From Rhynchonema sp. JSB1_4 (Eukaryota > Nematoda > Chromadorea > Monhysterida > Xyalidae), in the NCBI GenBank assembly GCA_030248065.1, contig JASAMV010000212.1, forward strand, positions 24,464-88,463: a DNA stretch of 64,000 nt, given 5' to 3'. The notes beneath the pieces are model-generated. The model did no database searches. It saw nothing but the letters and a program-made list of their open reading frames with translations, and was not told the origin of the DNA. Made by a program: the position numbers and the translations under genes. This document shows positions 46,997 through 60,500 of this stretch, piece by piece (positions within the stretch are counted from its first letter, which is position 1; every line of letters begins with the position of its first letter).

Positions 46997-47180
46997 CATC
47001 AGACAGAAAGGGAAATCTATAATGTTCGTGTCACCTACTAAATTATCATAAACCATGAAAAATGTTGAGTGCATACGCCCTAGTAGTACTTTGAATCGGT
47101 TGTCGCAAAAATACAATTTAGATGCACAAAAGCAAAACTTTTGGTAATCGTTTTTGTCCTGTTTCAGAAATCGTTCATCT

Positions 47181-48161
47181 TCAATCCCCATCACTGTCCT
47201 GTTTCTCTGTGTCCTCCGGTCCCCCTCCCACGGTGACCGCGTGACTCATCTCAGTCGTGTTCAGTCCTTCGTCTTTCTCAACATCGGCCTTTGCCTTCAC
47301 TGGGTCATTCAACGGGCTCTTGTACGCACTCGACTCCGTTGTTTGGTCGGTGTTATTGGAACTTTCAGATGGTTGGTCGGGACTGGAACTGCGGTTGGGA
47401 TCAGTTTGATAAATTGAGGAACCTGGAACTTGAATGCAAACTTGTTGTCTTCTTTCGGCTGTTCAACATTTTCATTTCCCTGCTGTTTCTTGTATCGATA
47501 TCCTCCATAGACGGCAACTGCGAGCAACAACGCACCGAAGAGCACAACGCAGATGATCACAATGGGAATGGTCAGGTTGGCGGATTGGGTGGGGGTGGGA
47601 GTTGTCGTAGTAGAGGGTGCTGAGATGAACTTGTGTTTTAGATTTTTATATTTTTGCATAATTTGCCTCCACAGGTGCCATACCTGGCTCACAGGACGGC
47701 AGTTCGCCGACCCAACTGCCTTTGTCGCATTTGATCTCCTTCGTGCCTTCGGTGTCTGCCTCTGACCAGATGAAATCCGGTTTGCATTCGATCTGCGCCG
47801 TTTTGGTGAGATAGACAAAGCCGGTGGATTGGGAATTGCTCACTTGGATGTTGTTCTCAGCCGGTATCGAATTGACATCACAACCTGAGTGTGGCAAGGA
47901 AGCTCCTTTATTCAGTGCTGCATTGTCACTAGATGATTCATCACAATGTACCTTTATCGCACGGCGGCAAATCAGTCGGTGCCTTGCCTTCGGCGTCCGT
48001 CCATTTTTCGGCAGAACATTGGAATTCCTTCTGCCGCACGCCTCCCCAACTGAAACCGGGCTTTTTGCATTGCGCTTTGATCTTGGTGTACGGTAAACTC
48101 TGATCTTCAGGCGGTTTTTCGAGGTCGACATCGTTTTGAGTGATAGACGGCGCCGGACAAG
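47181..48161 (-). CDS. Gene 6: CCP-CCP-TM-tail receptor, CTLD not found
   Basis: Minus-strand exons 48161-47952 (CCP1), 47884-47684 (CCP2), 47619-47430 (stalk and TM), 47382-47181 (tail with SSAYKSPL, C-terminal DSDGD). The first exon opens in phase 1, so a preceding exon is required. No CTLD half or signal peptide is seen on the minus strand from 48162 to the centre of the inverted repeat. Either the gene starts further away or it lost its head when the inverted duplication formed. CCPs have the four Cys plus Trp. The phase-2 donor to the tail is GTTCCA. Exon lengths keep an open frame throughout. Confidence 0.7.
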
Positions 48162-48439
48162 CTAGGGAATGGATTTTGAGTGGTATAATATACTGTATGT
48201 TGTACTTGTGTTCAAAATCATCTTTGCAAGTATTTCCTTTTGCGTCAAAGTCCGCTTGCTATGTTTGGTGGGATTAAACTGTTAGAAGTGTCTCATTGAG
48301 AAATGCATTAAATTTTCTGAGCTGGGGATGAGGTTACACCCTAGTATCCGGTGTCCGGAACATAACTTTGCAAAATACAAGTAAATTGGAAAATAGCGAA
48401 ACATTTATGCTATTATTATACTATTGCTATCGCTTTGTG

Positions 48440-49400
48440 TATATTGTGTCATTTGAGTGCATTTCAAACCACACGTACTTTTACCGTTTTACCTGCTGAG
48501 AAATGCGAAAATGATTTTTATGCCCGCCTTTGTAATTTAAGACCTTGCCTTTTTGGGTGATTTTTGGGAAACTTTTAAGACCAAGCAGGCCCCGTAACGT
48601 TTTCGTTCGGAGTCCTGTTAGGGCTTTATTCAGAAGGGGGCTCCATATGTAAAACTTCGTTACATTGACGTCGAGCACGTTAACCCCAGCATTGCGTTTG
48701 ACACTAGAATGTCCAAGTCAACAGTACAAGTTACGTACTGTATTTGGGCTGCAGATTGCAGTTGGTTTGGTCACCCGATTGGAATGAAGACGGTCACTTG
48801 CAGAGCTGGAATTTTAATCAGTGACGGAAATCAGCTGACCAAGCACACCAAGCGATGCTCAGCTTCGCAACGGATAAACGATGTGTGTGTATGTTTATAA
48901 CTTTGATTAGAAACACTACAACACAACACGCACAACAAGTTCATCAGTAACGAAAGTGAGCCACTTTGGATGCATTTGGGGAGGTCTCTTTCGCAGCTCA
49001 TCAACTTCCCACCTCCACGTGTGACATTCGTCTAATCAGTTGCGTGATCTTGCCAAACAGTGTCTCCAACACAATGCACGAACACAGCTGGGGGACGTAG
49101 GGCAGTATTGTGGCAAAGACTGCTTGGGTTCGACATGCTTGACGTTGCGCTTTGGTGTAGCACTTTATCAAAACTCTCAGCCACACCACAAAGCCGCGCA
49201 TTCTTTAGGAGGTGGCCATGCAGACGCGGTTGCGGTTTGCGGTGGAGAAACACAATGTCCACGGACCGCATTTCTGGTTTGCGGCTCCATTGTCGAAACA
49301 TTTAGTAGCCTGAACCATAGAAAATGAATGAATCAGCGTCTAGCCAACGTCGCAATCGTGCACTACCGAAGCGTTGATTTGTTCACTTTTACGTGCTCAG
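48440..49400. repeat. Repeat block copy with CCP relics (left arm)
   Basis: Plus-strand CCP relic at about 48710-48850 and minus-strand relic at about 48965-49080. The mirror copy is at about 58540-59520. Confidence 0.6.
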
Positions 49401-51556
49401 ATTAAGATAACATTTCGATAGTGAACCGCCAACCGCAACCGCGTCTGCCTGGCCGCTCCCTAAACTTAGCTAAAAACATTGAGAGACGATTTGTTGAAAA
49501 TGCAAATGCATGTTGAAAATGAACCGTGATGTTATGAGCCAGGCATGTGCACCTTGACATCGTCTTTACAAAATTTGGCCCCAGTTATGAATTCATGCGC
49601 CGTTCATTATTTAGTGGGCTTTGAATTGTGACACCAAGGATGGAAATACACGTTGTGCCATTCTCCATGAAACAATGAAGTTTTTGCATCAGGAAGTACA
49701 TATTCAGCGTCTTTTAAATGACCATCCACATCAAGTGCGTTGAGGCCGATAAGCAGTCAGTCAGTATCGCTGTTCGAGCCAGCTGTGGACTGATGTTTAT
49801 GTGGTCAATGCACACCGTCAACGTCAATGTCATGTCACACATTGTACATACACATCATACATAAGAAGCATCCTGCAAGATACTGGGGACCTAATTCTCT
49901 GCCACTGCAAACCTGGCATGGGCACGCAGCTGATTTTTTGGTAAACCCTAACACTTTTGTTGGAGGCATGGTACTTTGAAGGCCTAAGACAGCGACACAT
50001 TTCTGGGTAAGTTTTTGGTATTGGTTGAAATCTTCGCCAACGTTGTCAATTGTGATTACAATCGCTTTGTGCGTATTTAAAAGCAGTTTGAGTGCATTTC
50101 TGCCCTAAAAGTGCGAAAACGATTTGTTTGTGAAAATTTCTGCTCTTTTGTAATGAAGATCTCTGCTTTTTTATTGATTTTGGGAAACTTTAATCCCAAA
50201 TAAGGGCATCGGAATGTTTCCGGCCTGAGTACTGGAGCGCTTTATTTGGAAGGGGTTATGAAAAACTCCAGTACACGACATGGGGCACATGGTGCCAGCT
50301 GAGTTTGCCACAACCATTCTAGTGCAACAGTGCAAAATTGCGGAGCTGTTAATGAGTACCCGGAAATCAGCAGACCAACCGCACCAAGCTTCAACTCAGC
50401 TTCGCAACAGATGAACGGATGTTTGTGTATGTTTATAATTTTGATTAAACACACTACAATGCAACACCCACAACAAGTTCATTAGCCACGATGGTGAGCC
50501 AATTTGGATGCATTTGGGCAGGTCTCTTTCGCAGCTCATTAACGTCCCACCTACACATGTGACTGTACGTCTGACCAGTTGAATGACCGTGCCAAATGTG
50601 GTCTCCAGCACGATGCACGGACACAGCTGGGGGAGGGCATGTGTGGTGGCAAATTCTGCTTGTTGTGTTCGACATGCTTGACGTTGGGTTCTGGTGTAGC
50701 ACTTATCAAATCTCTCAGCCACACCACAAAGACGCGCATTCTTTAGGAGGTGGTCGCAGAAGTGGTTGCGGTTTGTGGTGTAGAAAAAAACATGTCCACG
50801 GACCGCACTTCTGGCTTCTGTTTGCGGCTCGTTGCAAGATATTGGGGAGCTAATTCGCTGCCACTGCAAATCAAGCATGGGCACGCAGCTGACTTTTTGG
50901 TAAACCATAAGACTTTTGTTGGATGTACATACTTATGTAGAGGGCCTAAGACAGCGGAATATTTTGTGATTAGGTTTTTTTTGTATCTGTGTAAATCATC
51001 GCCAACATTGTGAACTGTGATTGCAATCGCTTTGTGCGTATTTAAAAGCAGTTCGCGTGCATTTCTGCCCAAAAAGTGTGAAAACCACCTGTTTTTTTTG
51101 AAAATCTCTGCTCTTTTGGTTGTTTTTTTGGAACACATCATGCATAAGAGGCATCCGGCAAGATACTGGGGACCTAATTTGCTGCCAATGCAAAAAAGCT
51201 TGGGCACGCAGCTGGCTTTTTAACAAACCCCAAGGCCGCTCGCCTGCGGCGCACAATTCTCGGACACAGCTGGGGCGTGCGGCAGTCGTGACAAATACTG
51301 TTTGTTGAGTTCGACTAGCTTAAAGTTGGATGGCAAGGCGTAAGTTTCTGTGGTGTTGGCACTTCAGGTATCAAAACTGCTCACGGCCAAACCACAAACA
51401 CGCACAGGCTCACGTTTCAGCCTAAATTTGGAGGTAACCGTCTGACCGCCAACGGTGTTTGCGCTTGGAGGATTTATGTACTTCACCACAAAACAAAAAA
51501 AGCAGAGCATTCATTCAGTGCGTCATGGACAAACAAGTTCTGTATCTACATATATA
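49400..51556. repeat. Further block-related repeats, left arm
   Basis: About 49950-51460 contains two more partial copies of the block. A minus-strand CCP relic lies at about 50505-50635, with NELRKR in another frame. About 49740-49960 repeats in the right arm near 57960-58210. I see no intact exon. Confidence 0.5.
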
Positions 51557-51823
51557 TTGGTCGCACAATGACTAAATCAGAATTCATCTACCCTGATCTT
51601 CAGGTTCAACCTCAACCACTATGCTACTTGTGTTTTTGACAAAACATTTTCAGCTAAAAATAATCTAGCAGATCAACCACGTTGCCGTAGGTCTGAAACA
51701 TTCTCTTTACTACATACTTTGTGTGCGATCACGCACCGCAACGTCATTGCCCCGTCACTTTCCCTATCTTCACGATTCAGGAAAAAAAATTGACCAATTC
51801 TTATATAGTCATTGTGCGACCAA
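51557..51823. mobile_element. TTGGTCGCACAATG MITE, copy 3
   Basis: 267 bp, TA on both sides. Identical in length and essentially in sequence to the inverted copy 4 at 56101-56367, so it was present before the inverted duplication. Confidence 0.8.
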
Positions 51824-52249
51824 TATACGACGTAGCATGCCCACTAATCAAGTTCGACTCAACCCTCTATTCTTTCATGCTACGGAGTTACCACATTGTT
51901 TATTTTCTGTGATACGCCATCACACTTGTTTTCTCCTTCTCTCAAATTGCTGTCATTGCATTTGGGCGGTGCACCAGGGATTTTTAAAGTTTTCTGTGCA
52001 CAACTCGCGCTCAAGTGAGATAAACGTTGCCTCACACAAACCAAAAATAGTTCTCTGAGGAAATGAGCCACAAGTACAGTTCAGTTGAGTTTCAATCGGA
52101 GCCATGAATGCCATAACGGCAATTGTCTATTGAACCACATCAGATCCGACAGGCTTCAACCCTCAACACATCTCTGTATGGGATGGAAATACATGGAAAT
52201 CCGCAAACTTCACTCCTTCAGTCAAGAGCATCAATTTTCTGTGCTTCTT

Positions 52250-53378
52250 TTTTAAGCCGCTGGTCAACAACCCTTCTACCGGCGTTTGATCTTGGGGTAG
52301 TATATATAAATAAAAGTTCGGAAATCGTGTTACTGTCCCTAATCCGGCGAGCGCATCGGTTGCCTGCTGATGTTTCACGGCCTCGTTTTAGTTTGCACCT
52401 GGTGAAAAAAAACCGAAAAAATTTGAAAACGCTGCTGTGACACCAATAGGCTGTTTCAGAAGTTTAAAACTCAGAGCGGAACAGTAAATCCTCCAAAAAT
52501 GTGCCGAAAACCGCAAATCAAAACAGCAATTCGGGTCGTTTGCATTGTTCAGAATAAAAAAAAAAGTCTTTCAGAAACCTGTGCCATTTTTGGTTAGGAT
52601 TTGATCTATAGAATTTCAACATCCGTGGCTGAACGAAATAAGTTGTCAAATTAAACAAATAAAAATCCCTAGTAATCACAAGTATTTTTGTTTGTGCTCC
52701 CCAGTTTTCAAAAACCCCACACAGCTGCACACAATGTTTGCGACAACATGCGCAAGGAAGCCATTCCACAGCGCACACACAACGACAACACACAGCCGGC
52801 AACGCGACAACACAGCAATGTTTCACTGGCAAGCTTTGTTGTGTGTGTGCGCCGTGGAACTGGCTGCCTCTGCGCATGTTGTGGAAAACATTGTGCGTAG
52901 CTGGCTGTAGTGTTTTGAAAAAAAAATGGGGAGCACAAACAAAAAACTTGATAATTTAAAAGGACTTTTATTTGTAATTGACAACTTATTTCATTCACCA
53001 CAGATGCTTAAAATTATGAGAGTAGAAAATCCTAACAAAAAATGGCCAGGTTTCTGAAACCTTTTATTTTTTTATTCAACAATGCGGAACGTTTTCAATA
53101 GCTATCGTGCATTGCGGTTTTCGCCACGATGTCGGAGGTTGCCGTCAATTCCAGTATCAAACTTTGAAACAGCCTATTCGTGTCACAGCAGCAGTTCAAA
53201 TTTTTTCGGTCTTTTTCACCAGGGGCAAACTTTAACGTGGCCGTGAAACAGGAGGAAAAGCAACCAATCGGTTCGCCAGATTAGGGTCGAGTAAAAGATG
53301 ATGTCCAGTTTAACTTAAAATATATTACCCCCCAAGATCAAGCCGGTTCGAAGGGTTGTTAACCAGCACCTTTAAAGG
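52250..53378. mobile_element. 1.1-kb foldback element at the inner end of the left arm
   Basis: Almost wholly an inverted repeat. GCTGGTCAACAACCCTT on the left returns inverted at about 53355-53370. Inner arms share GCTGTGACAC and CAATAGGCTGTTTC words, and the core (52692-52945) is a tight hairpin of TTTGTGCTCCCCAGTTTTC... on both strands. No protein is supported; the ORFs on both strands are palindrome shadows. Confidence 0.75.
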
Positions 53379-54579
53379 TTTCGAGCTGTTGCACTTCTGG
53401 CACTATGCGTTTGTCAGCACACCCCAGCGGCCTACAAAACACAAAAACAAAACCCTCTTCATTTAAAGCACAGAATTCCGTTTGTATGCGTTTTAATGTC
53501 CTAACAGCTTGTGGTTTGAGTATTCCACGACTTTTTCAGGCCCGACCTTTTCAGGCCCAGTTTTTCAAGTCCGGCCGATTCAAACCAACATATTTGACCC
53601 ATGTATAGGCTTAGGCTCCAGCTGGGCCTGAATGGCCGGGCCTAAACATGTGCCCCGGCACTGAACCGTCGCACAATAGAGTTGGAGCCATCTTCTTTGC
53701 CGCAAATTCCGAGAGTGACACTGAACTTGTAACGCACAGACGTGAATTTTTGCACAAAACTATGAAAAAAGTTGGGAAAACATTTGTTTGATACCGAAAA
53801 CATAATTTTTGGTGGCAATGCCAATTTTGTTTGACACCAGAAACCCAAAATCCAAAAAATATGATCGAAAATGGTTGCGCGCACTGCACTCTTGGTGGCA
53901 GCTGCCCTTTCGAGAGTTTGGGCCATCATCTTACACTCTCGCAGGGTCAAGCACGACGCGACGTCTGGACAGCTGGCCGAATTAAAGAATCATCAACCGA
54001 TAAAGAAGACCCGAAAAGCACCGATTTTGAATGGTGGCCTGATCGTGACGAGATAGCGGACACCAATCAATGGGATTCAGGCTATCCTCAGATATCTGAG
54101 CGCTACTGCCTGCTGTATGTATATAAGCGAGGCCTCCGTCAGCATTTTTGTGACTCGACCGAGCTGTTCGTTTGTCAGCATCATCCAAAAGGTACACACT
54201 TCGTTAACTGTATCTACATATTAATATATGCAAAGTTTTCCACTTTACGCTCCGGGGCTCTAAATGGACATTGATGGAAAGTAGGAGTTCGGACAAGCTT
54301 GATGAGCTGGAAATTACGTGAGGCGCATACAAGGTTTTCAGTAGTTGTGTTCAACAGGCGTTTCACACACTTTTGCTGTCGGGGCATTGTTATGTTAGCA
54401 GTCTGATGATCATGGGCAAAAACGAACCAACTGAGAACTGAAACTGTCGTAAAGCAAGGCAAACATTGGCTGATATAAGCTCGGTGATCGGACCCGACCC
54501 GTCGTGATCAAGTGCACATTTTTAATCAATCACAAAGATTTACTGATGCGAGTCAGTAAATTTCACTGTCCACAATAAA
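53379..54579. other. Unique central spacer of the inverted duplication
   Basis: This 1.2 kb does not match its own reverse complement. It holds the gene 7 CTLD exon (53945-54191), a TCAGGCCCG-rich MITE relative (about 53525-53685) and otherwise unrecognised DNA. Confidence 0.65.
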
Positions 54580-57500
54580 CCTTTAAAGGTGCTGGTTAAC
54601 AACCCTTCGACCGGGCTTGATCTTGGGGGGTAGTATATTTTAACAAAGTTTGGACATCGTGTTACTCGACCCTAATCTGGCGAACCGATTGGTTGCTTCC
54701 TGATGTTTCACGGCCACGTTAAAGTTTGCCCCTGGTGAAAAAGACCGAAAAAATTTGAACTGCTGCTGTGACACGAATAGGCTGTTTCAAAGTTTGATAC
54801 TGGAGTGACAGCAACCTCCAACATCGTGGCGAAAACCGCAATGCACGATAGCTATTGAAACGTCCGCATTGTTGAATAAAAAAATAAAAGGTTTCAGAAA
54901 CCTGGCCATTTTTTGTTAGGATTTTCTACTCATATAATTTTAAGCATCTGTGGTGAATGAAATAAGTTGTCAATTACAAATAAAAGTCCTCTAATTATCA
55001 AGTTTTTTGTTTGTGCTCCCCAGTTTTCAAAACCCTACACAGCTCACACAATGTTTACCACAACATGCGCAAGGCAGCCATTCCACGGCGCACACACACA
55101 ACAAAGCTTGCCAGCTGAAACATTGCTGTGTTGTCGCTGTGCCGGCTGTGTGTTGTCGTTGTGTGTGCGCTGTGGAATGGCTGCCTTGCGCATGTTGTGG
55201 CAAACATTGTGTGAGCTGTGTAGGGTTTTGAAAACTGGGGAGCACAAACAAAAAACTTGATAATTAGGGGATTTTTATTTGTAATTGACAACTTATTTCA
55301 TTCACCACAGATGCTTAAAATTATACGAGTAGAAAATCCTAACAAAAAATGGCCAGGTTTCTGAAACCTTTCATTTTTTTATTCAACAATGCGGACGTTT
55401 CAATTGCTGTTGTGCATTGCGGTTTTCGGCACACTGTTGGAGGTTGCTGTCACTCTGGTGTCAAACTTTGAAACAGCCTATTCGTGTCACAGCAGCGTTT
55501 CAAATTTTTTCGGTTTTTTTTCACCAGGTGCAAACTTCAACGAGGCCGTGAAACATCAGGAAGCAACCAATCGGCTCGCCAGATTAGGGACGAGTAACAC
55601 GATGTCCAAACTTTGTTTATATATACTACCCCCAAGATCAAGCGCGGTCGAAGGGTTGTTGACCAGCAGCTTTAAAAAAGCACAGAAAATTGATGCTCTT
55701 GACTGAAGGAGTGAAGTTTGCGGATTTCCATGTATTTCCATCCCATACAGAGATGTGTTGAGGGTTGAAGCCTGTCGGATCTGATGTGGTTCAATAGACA
55801 ATTGCCGTTATGGCATTCATGGCTCCGATTGAAACTCAACTGAACTGTACTTGTGGCTCATTTCCTCAGAGAACTATTTTTGGTTTGTGTGAGGCAACGT
55901 TTATCTCACTTGAGCGCGAGTTGTGCACAGAAAACTTTAAAAATCCCTGGTGCACCGCCCAAATGCAATGACAGCAATTTGAGAGAAGGAGAAAACAAGT
56001 GTGATGGCGTATCACAGAAAATAAACAATGTGGTAACTCCGTAGCATGAAAGAATAGAGGGTTGAGTCGAACTTGATTAGTGGGCATGCTACGTCGTATA
56101 TTGGTCGCACAATGACTATATAAGAATTGGTCAATTTTTTTTCCTGAATCGTGAAGATAGGGAAAGTGACGGGGCAATGACGTTGCGGTGCGTGATCGCA
56201 CACAAAGTATGTAGTAAAGAGAATGTTTCAGACCTACGGCAACGTGGTTGATCTGCTAGATTATTTTTAGCTGAAAATGTTTTGTCAAAAACACAAGTAG
56301 CATAGTGGTTGAGGTTGAACCTGAAGATCAGGGTAGATGAATTCTGATTTAGTCATTGTGCGACCAATATATATGTAGATACAGAACTTGTTTGTCCATG
56401 ACGCACTGAATGAATGCTCTGCTTTTTTTGTTTTGTGGTGAAGTACATAAATCCTCCAAGCGCAAACACCGTTGGCGGTCAGACGGTTACCTCCAAATTT
56501 AGGCTGAAACGTGAGCCTGTGCGTGTTTGTGGTTTGGCCGTGAGCAGTTTTGATACCTGAAGTGCCAACACCACAGAAACTTACGCCTTGCCATCCAACT
56601 TTAAGCTAGTCGAACTCAACAAACAGTATTTGTCACGACTGCCGCACGCCCCAGCTGTGTCCGAGAATTGTGCGCCGCAGGCGAGCGGCCTTGGGGTTTG
56701 TTAAAAAGCCAGCTGCGTGCCCAAGCTTTTTTGCATTGGCAGCAAATTAGGTCCCCAGTATCTTGCCGGATGCCTCTTATGCATGATGTGTTCCAAAAAA
56801 ACAACCAAAAGAGCAGAGATTTTCAAAAAAAACAGGTCGTTTTCACACTTTTTGGGCAAAATGCACGCGAACTGCTTTTAAATACGCACAAAGCGATTGC
56901 AATCACAGTTCACAATGTTGGCGATGATTTACACAGATACAAAAAAAACCTAATCACAAAATATTCCGCTGTCTTAGGCCCTCTACATAAGTATGTACAT
57001 CCAACAAAAGTCTTATGGTTTACCAAAAAGTCAGCTGCGTGCCCATGCTTGATTTGCAGTGGCAGCGAATTAGCTCCCCAATATCTTGCAACGAGCCGCA
57101 AACAGAAGCCAAAAAGTGCGGTCCGTGGACATGTTTTTTTCTACACCACAAACCGCAACCATTTCTGCGACCACCTCCTAAAGAATGCGCGTCTTTGTGG
57201 TGTGGCTGAGAGATTTGATAAGTGCTACACCAAGACCCAATGTCAAGCATGTCGAACACAACAAGCAGAATTTTGTTACCACACATGCCTTCCTCCAGCT
57301 GTGTCCGTGAATCGTGCTGGAGACCACATTTGGCATGGTCATTTGAACTGGTCAGACGTACAGTCACATGTGTAGGTGGAATGTTAATGAGCTGCGAAAG
57401 AGACCTGCCCAAATGGTATCCAAATTGGCTCACCATCGTGGCGAATGAAGTTGTTGTGGGTGTTGGATTGTAGTGCGTTTAATCAAAATTATAAACATAC

Positions 57501-60500
57501 ACAAACATCCGTTCATCTGTTGCGAAGCTGAGTTGAAGCTTGGTGCGGTTGGTCTGCTGATTTTCCGGGTACTCATTAACAGCTCTGCAATTTTGCACTG
57601 TTGCACTAGAATGGTTGTGGCAAACTGAGCTGGCACCATGTGCCCCATGTCGTGTACTGGAGTTTTTCATAACCCCTTCCAAATAAGCGCTCCTAGTAAC
57701 TCAAGGCTGGAAACATTCCGAGCCCCCATTTGGATTAAAGCTTCCCAAAATCAATGAAAAAGCAATAGAGATCTTCATTAACAAAAGAGCAGAAATTTTC
57801 ACAAACAAATCCGTTCCTTCGCACTTTCCAAGGCAGAAAATGCAACTCAAACTGCTTTTTAATACGCACAAAGCGATTGTAATCAGAATTGACACGTTGG
57901 CTAAAGATATTGAACCAATACCAAAAACTTACCCAGAAATGTGTCGCTGTCTTAGGCCTTCAAAGTACCATAGCCTCCAACAAAAGTGTTAGGGTTTACC
58001 AAAAATTTAGCTGCGTGCCGATGCCAGGTTTGCAGGGGCAGAGAATTAAGTCCCCAGTATCTTGCAGGATGCTTCTCATGTATGATGTGTATGTACAATG
58101 TGTGACATGACATTGACGTTTACGGTGTACATTTACCACATAAACATCAGTCCACAGCTGGCCCGAAACAGCGATACTGACTAACTGGTTATCGGCCTCA
58201 ACGCACTTGATGTGGATGGTCATTTAAAAGATGCTGAATATGTACTTCCTGATGCAGAAAACTTCATTGTTTCATGGAGAAATGGCACAACGTGTATTTT
58301 CCATCCTTGGTGTCACAATTCAAAGCCGACTAAACAATGAACGGCGCATGAATTCATAACTGGGGCCAAATTTCCTAAAGACGATGTCAAGGTGCACATG
58401 CCTGGCTCATAACATCACGGTTCATTTTCAACATGCATTTGCATTTTCAACAAATCGTCTCTCAATGTTTTTAGCTGAGTTTAGGGAGCGGCCAGGCAGA
58501 CGCGGTTGCGGTTGGCGGTTCACTATCGAAATGTTATCTTGATTTGAGCAGGAGATAAAAGTGAACAAATCAAAAATGCTTCGGTAGTGTACTGATTGTG
58601 ACGTTGGTTAGACGCTGATTCATTCATTTTCGATGGTTCAGGCTACTTAACGTTTCTACGATGGAGCCGGAAACCAGAAATGCGGTCCGTGGACATTGTG
58701 TTTTCTCAACCGCAAACCGCAACCGCGTCTACATGGCCACCTCCTAAAGAATGCGCGGCTTTGTGGTGTGACTGAGAGTTTTGACCAAAGCCCAGCGTCA
58801 AGCATGTCGAACACAACAAGCAGTCTTTGCCACCCTGCTGCCCTACGTCCCCCAGCTGTGTCCGTGCGTGGTGCTGGAAACAGTGGTTGGCAAGATCACT
58901 CAACTGATTAGAGGAATGTCACATGTGGAGGTGGGAAGTTGATGAGCGGCGAAAGAGACCTGCCCACATGCATCCAAAGTGGCTCATTTTCGTGACTAAT
59001 GAACTTGTTGTGCGTGTTGTGTTGTAGTGTTTCTAATCAAAGTTATAAACATACACACACATCGTTTATCCGTTGCTAAGCTGAGCATCGCTTGGTGTGG
59101 TTGGTCAGCTGATTTCCGTCACTGATTAAAATTCCAGCTCTGCAAAGTGACCGTCTTCATTCCAATCGGGTGAGCAAACCAACTGCAATCTGCAGCCCGA
59201 ATACAGTACGTAACTTGTACTGTTGACTTGGACATTCTAGTGTCAAACGCAATGCTGGGGTTAACGTGCTGGACGTCATGTAACGAAGTATTACATATGG
59301 AGCCCCCTTCTGAATAAAGCCCTAACAGGACTCCGAACGAAACGTTACGGGGCCTGCTTGGTACTTAAAAGTTTCCCAAAAATCACCCAAAAAGGCAAGG
59401 TCTTAAATTACAAAGGCGGGCATAAAATTCATTTTCGCATTTCTCAGCAGGTAAAACGGTAAAAGTACGTGTGGTTTGAAATGCACTCAAATGACACAAT
59501 ATACACAAAGCGATAGCAATAGTATAATAATAGCATAAATGTTTCGCTATTTTCCAATTTACTTGTATTTTGCAAAGTTATGATCCGGACACCGGATACT
59601 AGGGTGTAACCTCATCCCCAGCTCAGAAAATTTAATGCATTTCTCAATGAGACACTTCTAACCGTTTAATCCCATCAAACATAGCAAGCGGACTTTGACG
59701 CAAAAGGAAATACTTGCAAAGATGATTTTTACCACAAGTACAACATACCGTATATTATACCACTCAAAATCTATTCCCTAGCTTGTCCGGCGCCGTCTAT
59801 CACTCAAAACGATGTCGACCTCGAAAAACCGCCTGAAGATCAGAATTTACCGTACACCAAGATCAAAGCGCAATGCAAAATGCCCGGTTTCAGTTGGGGA
59901 GGTGTGCGGCAGAAGGAATTCCAATGTTCCGCCGAAAAATGGACGGACGCCGAAGGCAAGGCACCGACTGATTTGCCGCCGTGCGATAAAGGAAAACAAA
60001 CGGCACAGAAAGACGCCCAAGAACAGAAACAAAAAAAGACAGACACCCGGCGGCAGACGGCCGGAAATACATTGTGATGAATCATCTAGTGACAATGCAG
60101 CACTGAATAAAGGAGCTTCCTTGCCACACTCAGGTTGTGATGTCAATTCCATACCGGCTGAGAACAACATCCAAGTGAGCAATTCCCAATCCACCGGCTT
60201 TGTCTATCTCACCAAAACGGCGCAGATCGAATGCAAACCGGATTTCATCTGGTCAGAGGCAGACACCGAAGGCACGAAGGAGATCAAATGCGACAAAGGC
60301 AATTGGGTCGGCGAACTGCCGTCCTGTGAGCCAGGTATGGCACCTGTGGAGGCAAATTATACTGCAAAAATATAAAAATCTAAAACACAAGTTCATCTCA
60401 GCACCCTCTACTACGACCACTTCCACCCCCACCCAATCCGCCAACCTGACCATTCCCATTGTGATCATCTGCGTTGTGCTCTTCGGTGCGTTGTTGCTCG

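Larger units (their letters stand above)
43900..53378. repeat. Left arm of the large inverted duplication
   Basis: Matches the reverse complement of 54580-64000 about a centre near 53970. Paired positions include 51721-52070 with 55850-56203 (essentially identical), gene 6 with gene 7, and gene 5 exon 1 with gene 8 exon 1. The inner boundary coincides with a foldback element. Confidence 0.85.

Noticed and set aside
47646..48131. 161-codon minus-strand ORF across gene 6 CCP1-CCP2 (and the similar 187-codon ORF at 59812-60375)
   Set aside because: These are open frames in which CCP1 is read out of frame. The GT-AG exon model with CCP Cys/Trp spacing explains the region better.
51723..52058. 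111-codon ORF with an identical copy at 55866-56201
   Set aside because: The identity is due to the inverted duplication at DNA level. The ORF begins inside a MITE and runs into repeat DNA.
52692..55260. Cys-rich ORFs of about 70-97 codons on both strands around 52700-53000 and 54970-55260
   Set aside because: They read through hairpins, so the same peptide appears on both strands; typical palindrome shadows.
56668..57375. 235-codon plus-strand ORF
   Set aside because: It runs through repeat-block DNA and dead CCP exons. The mirror sequence in the left arm breaks it, so there is no sign of selection on this frame.
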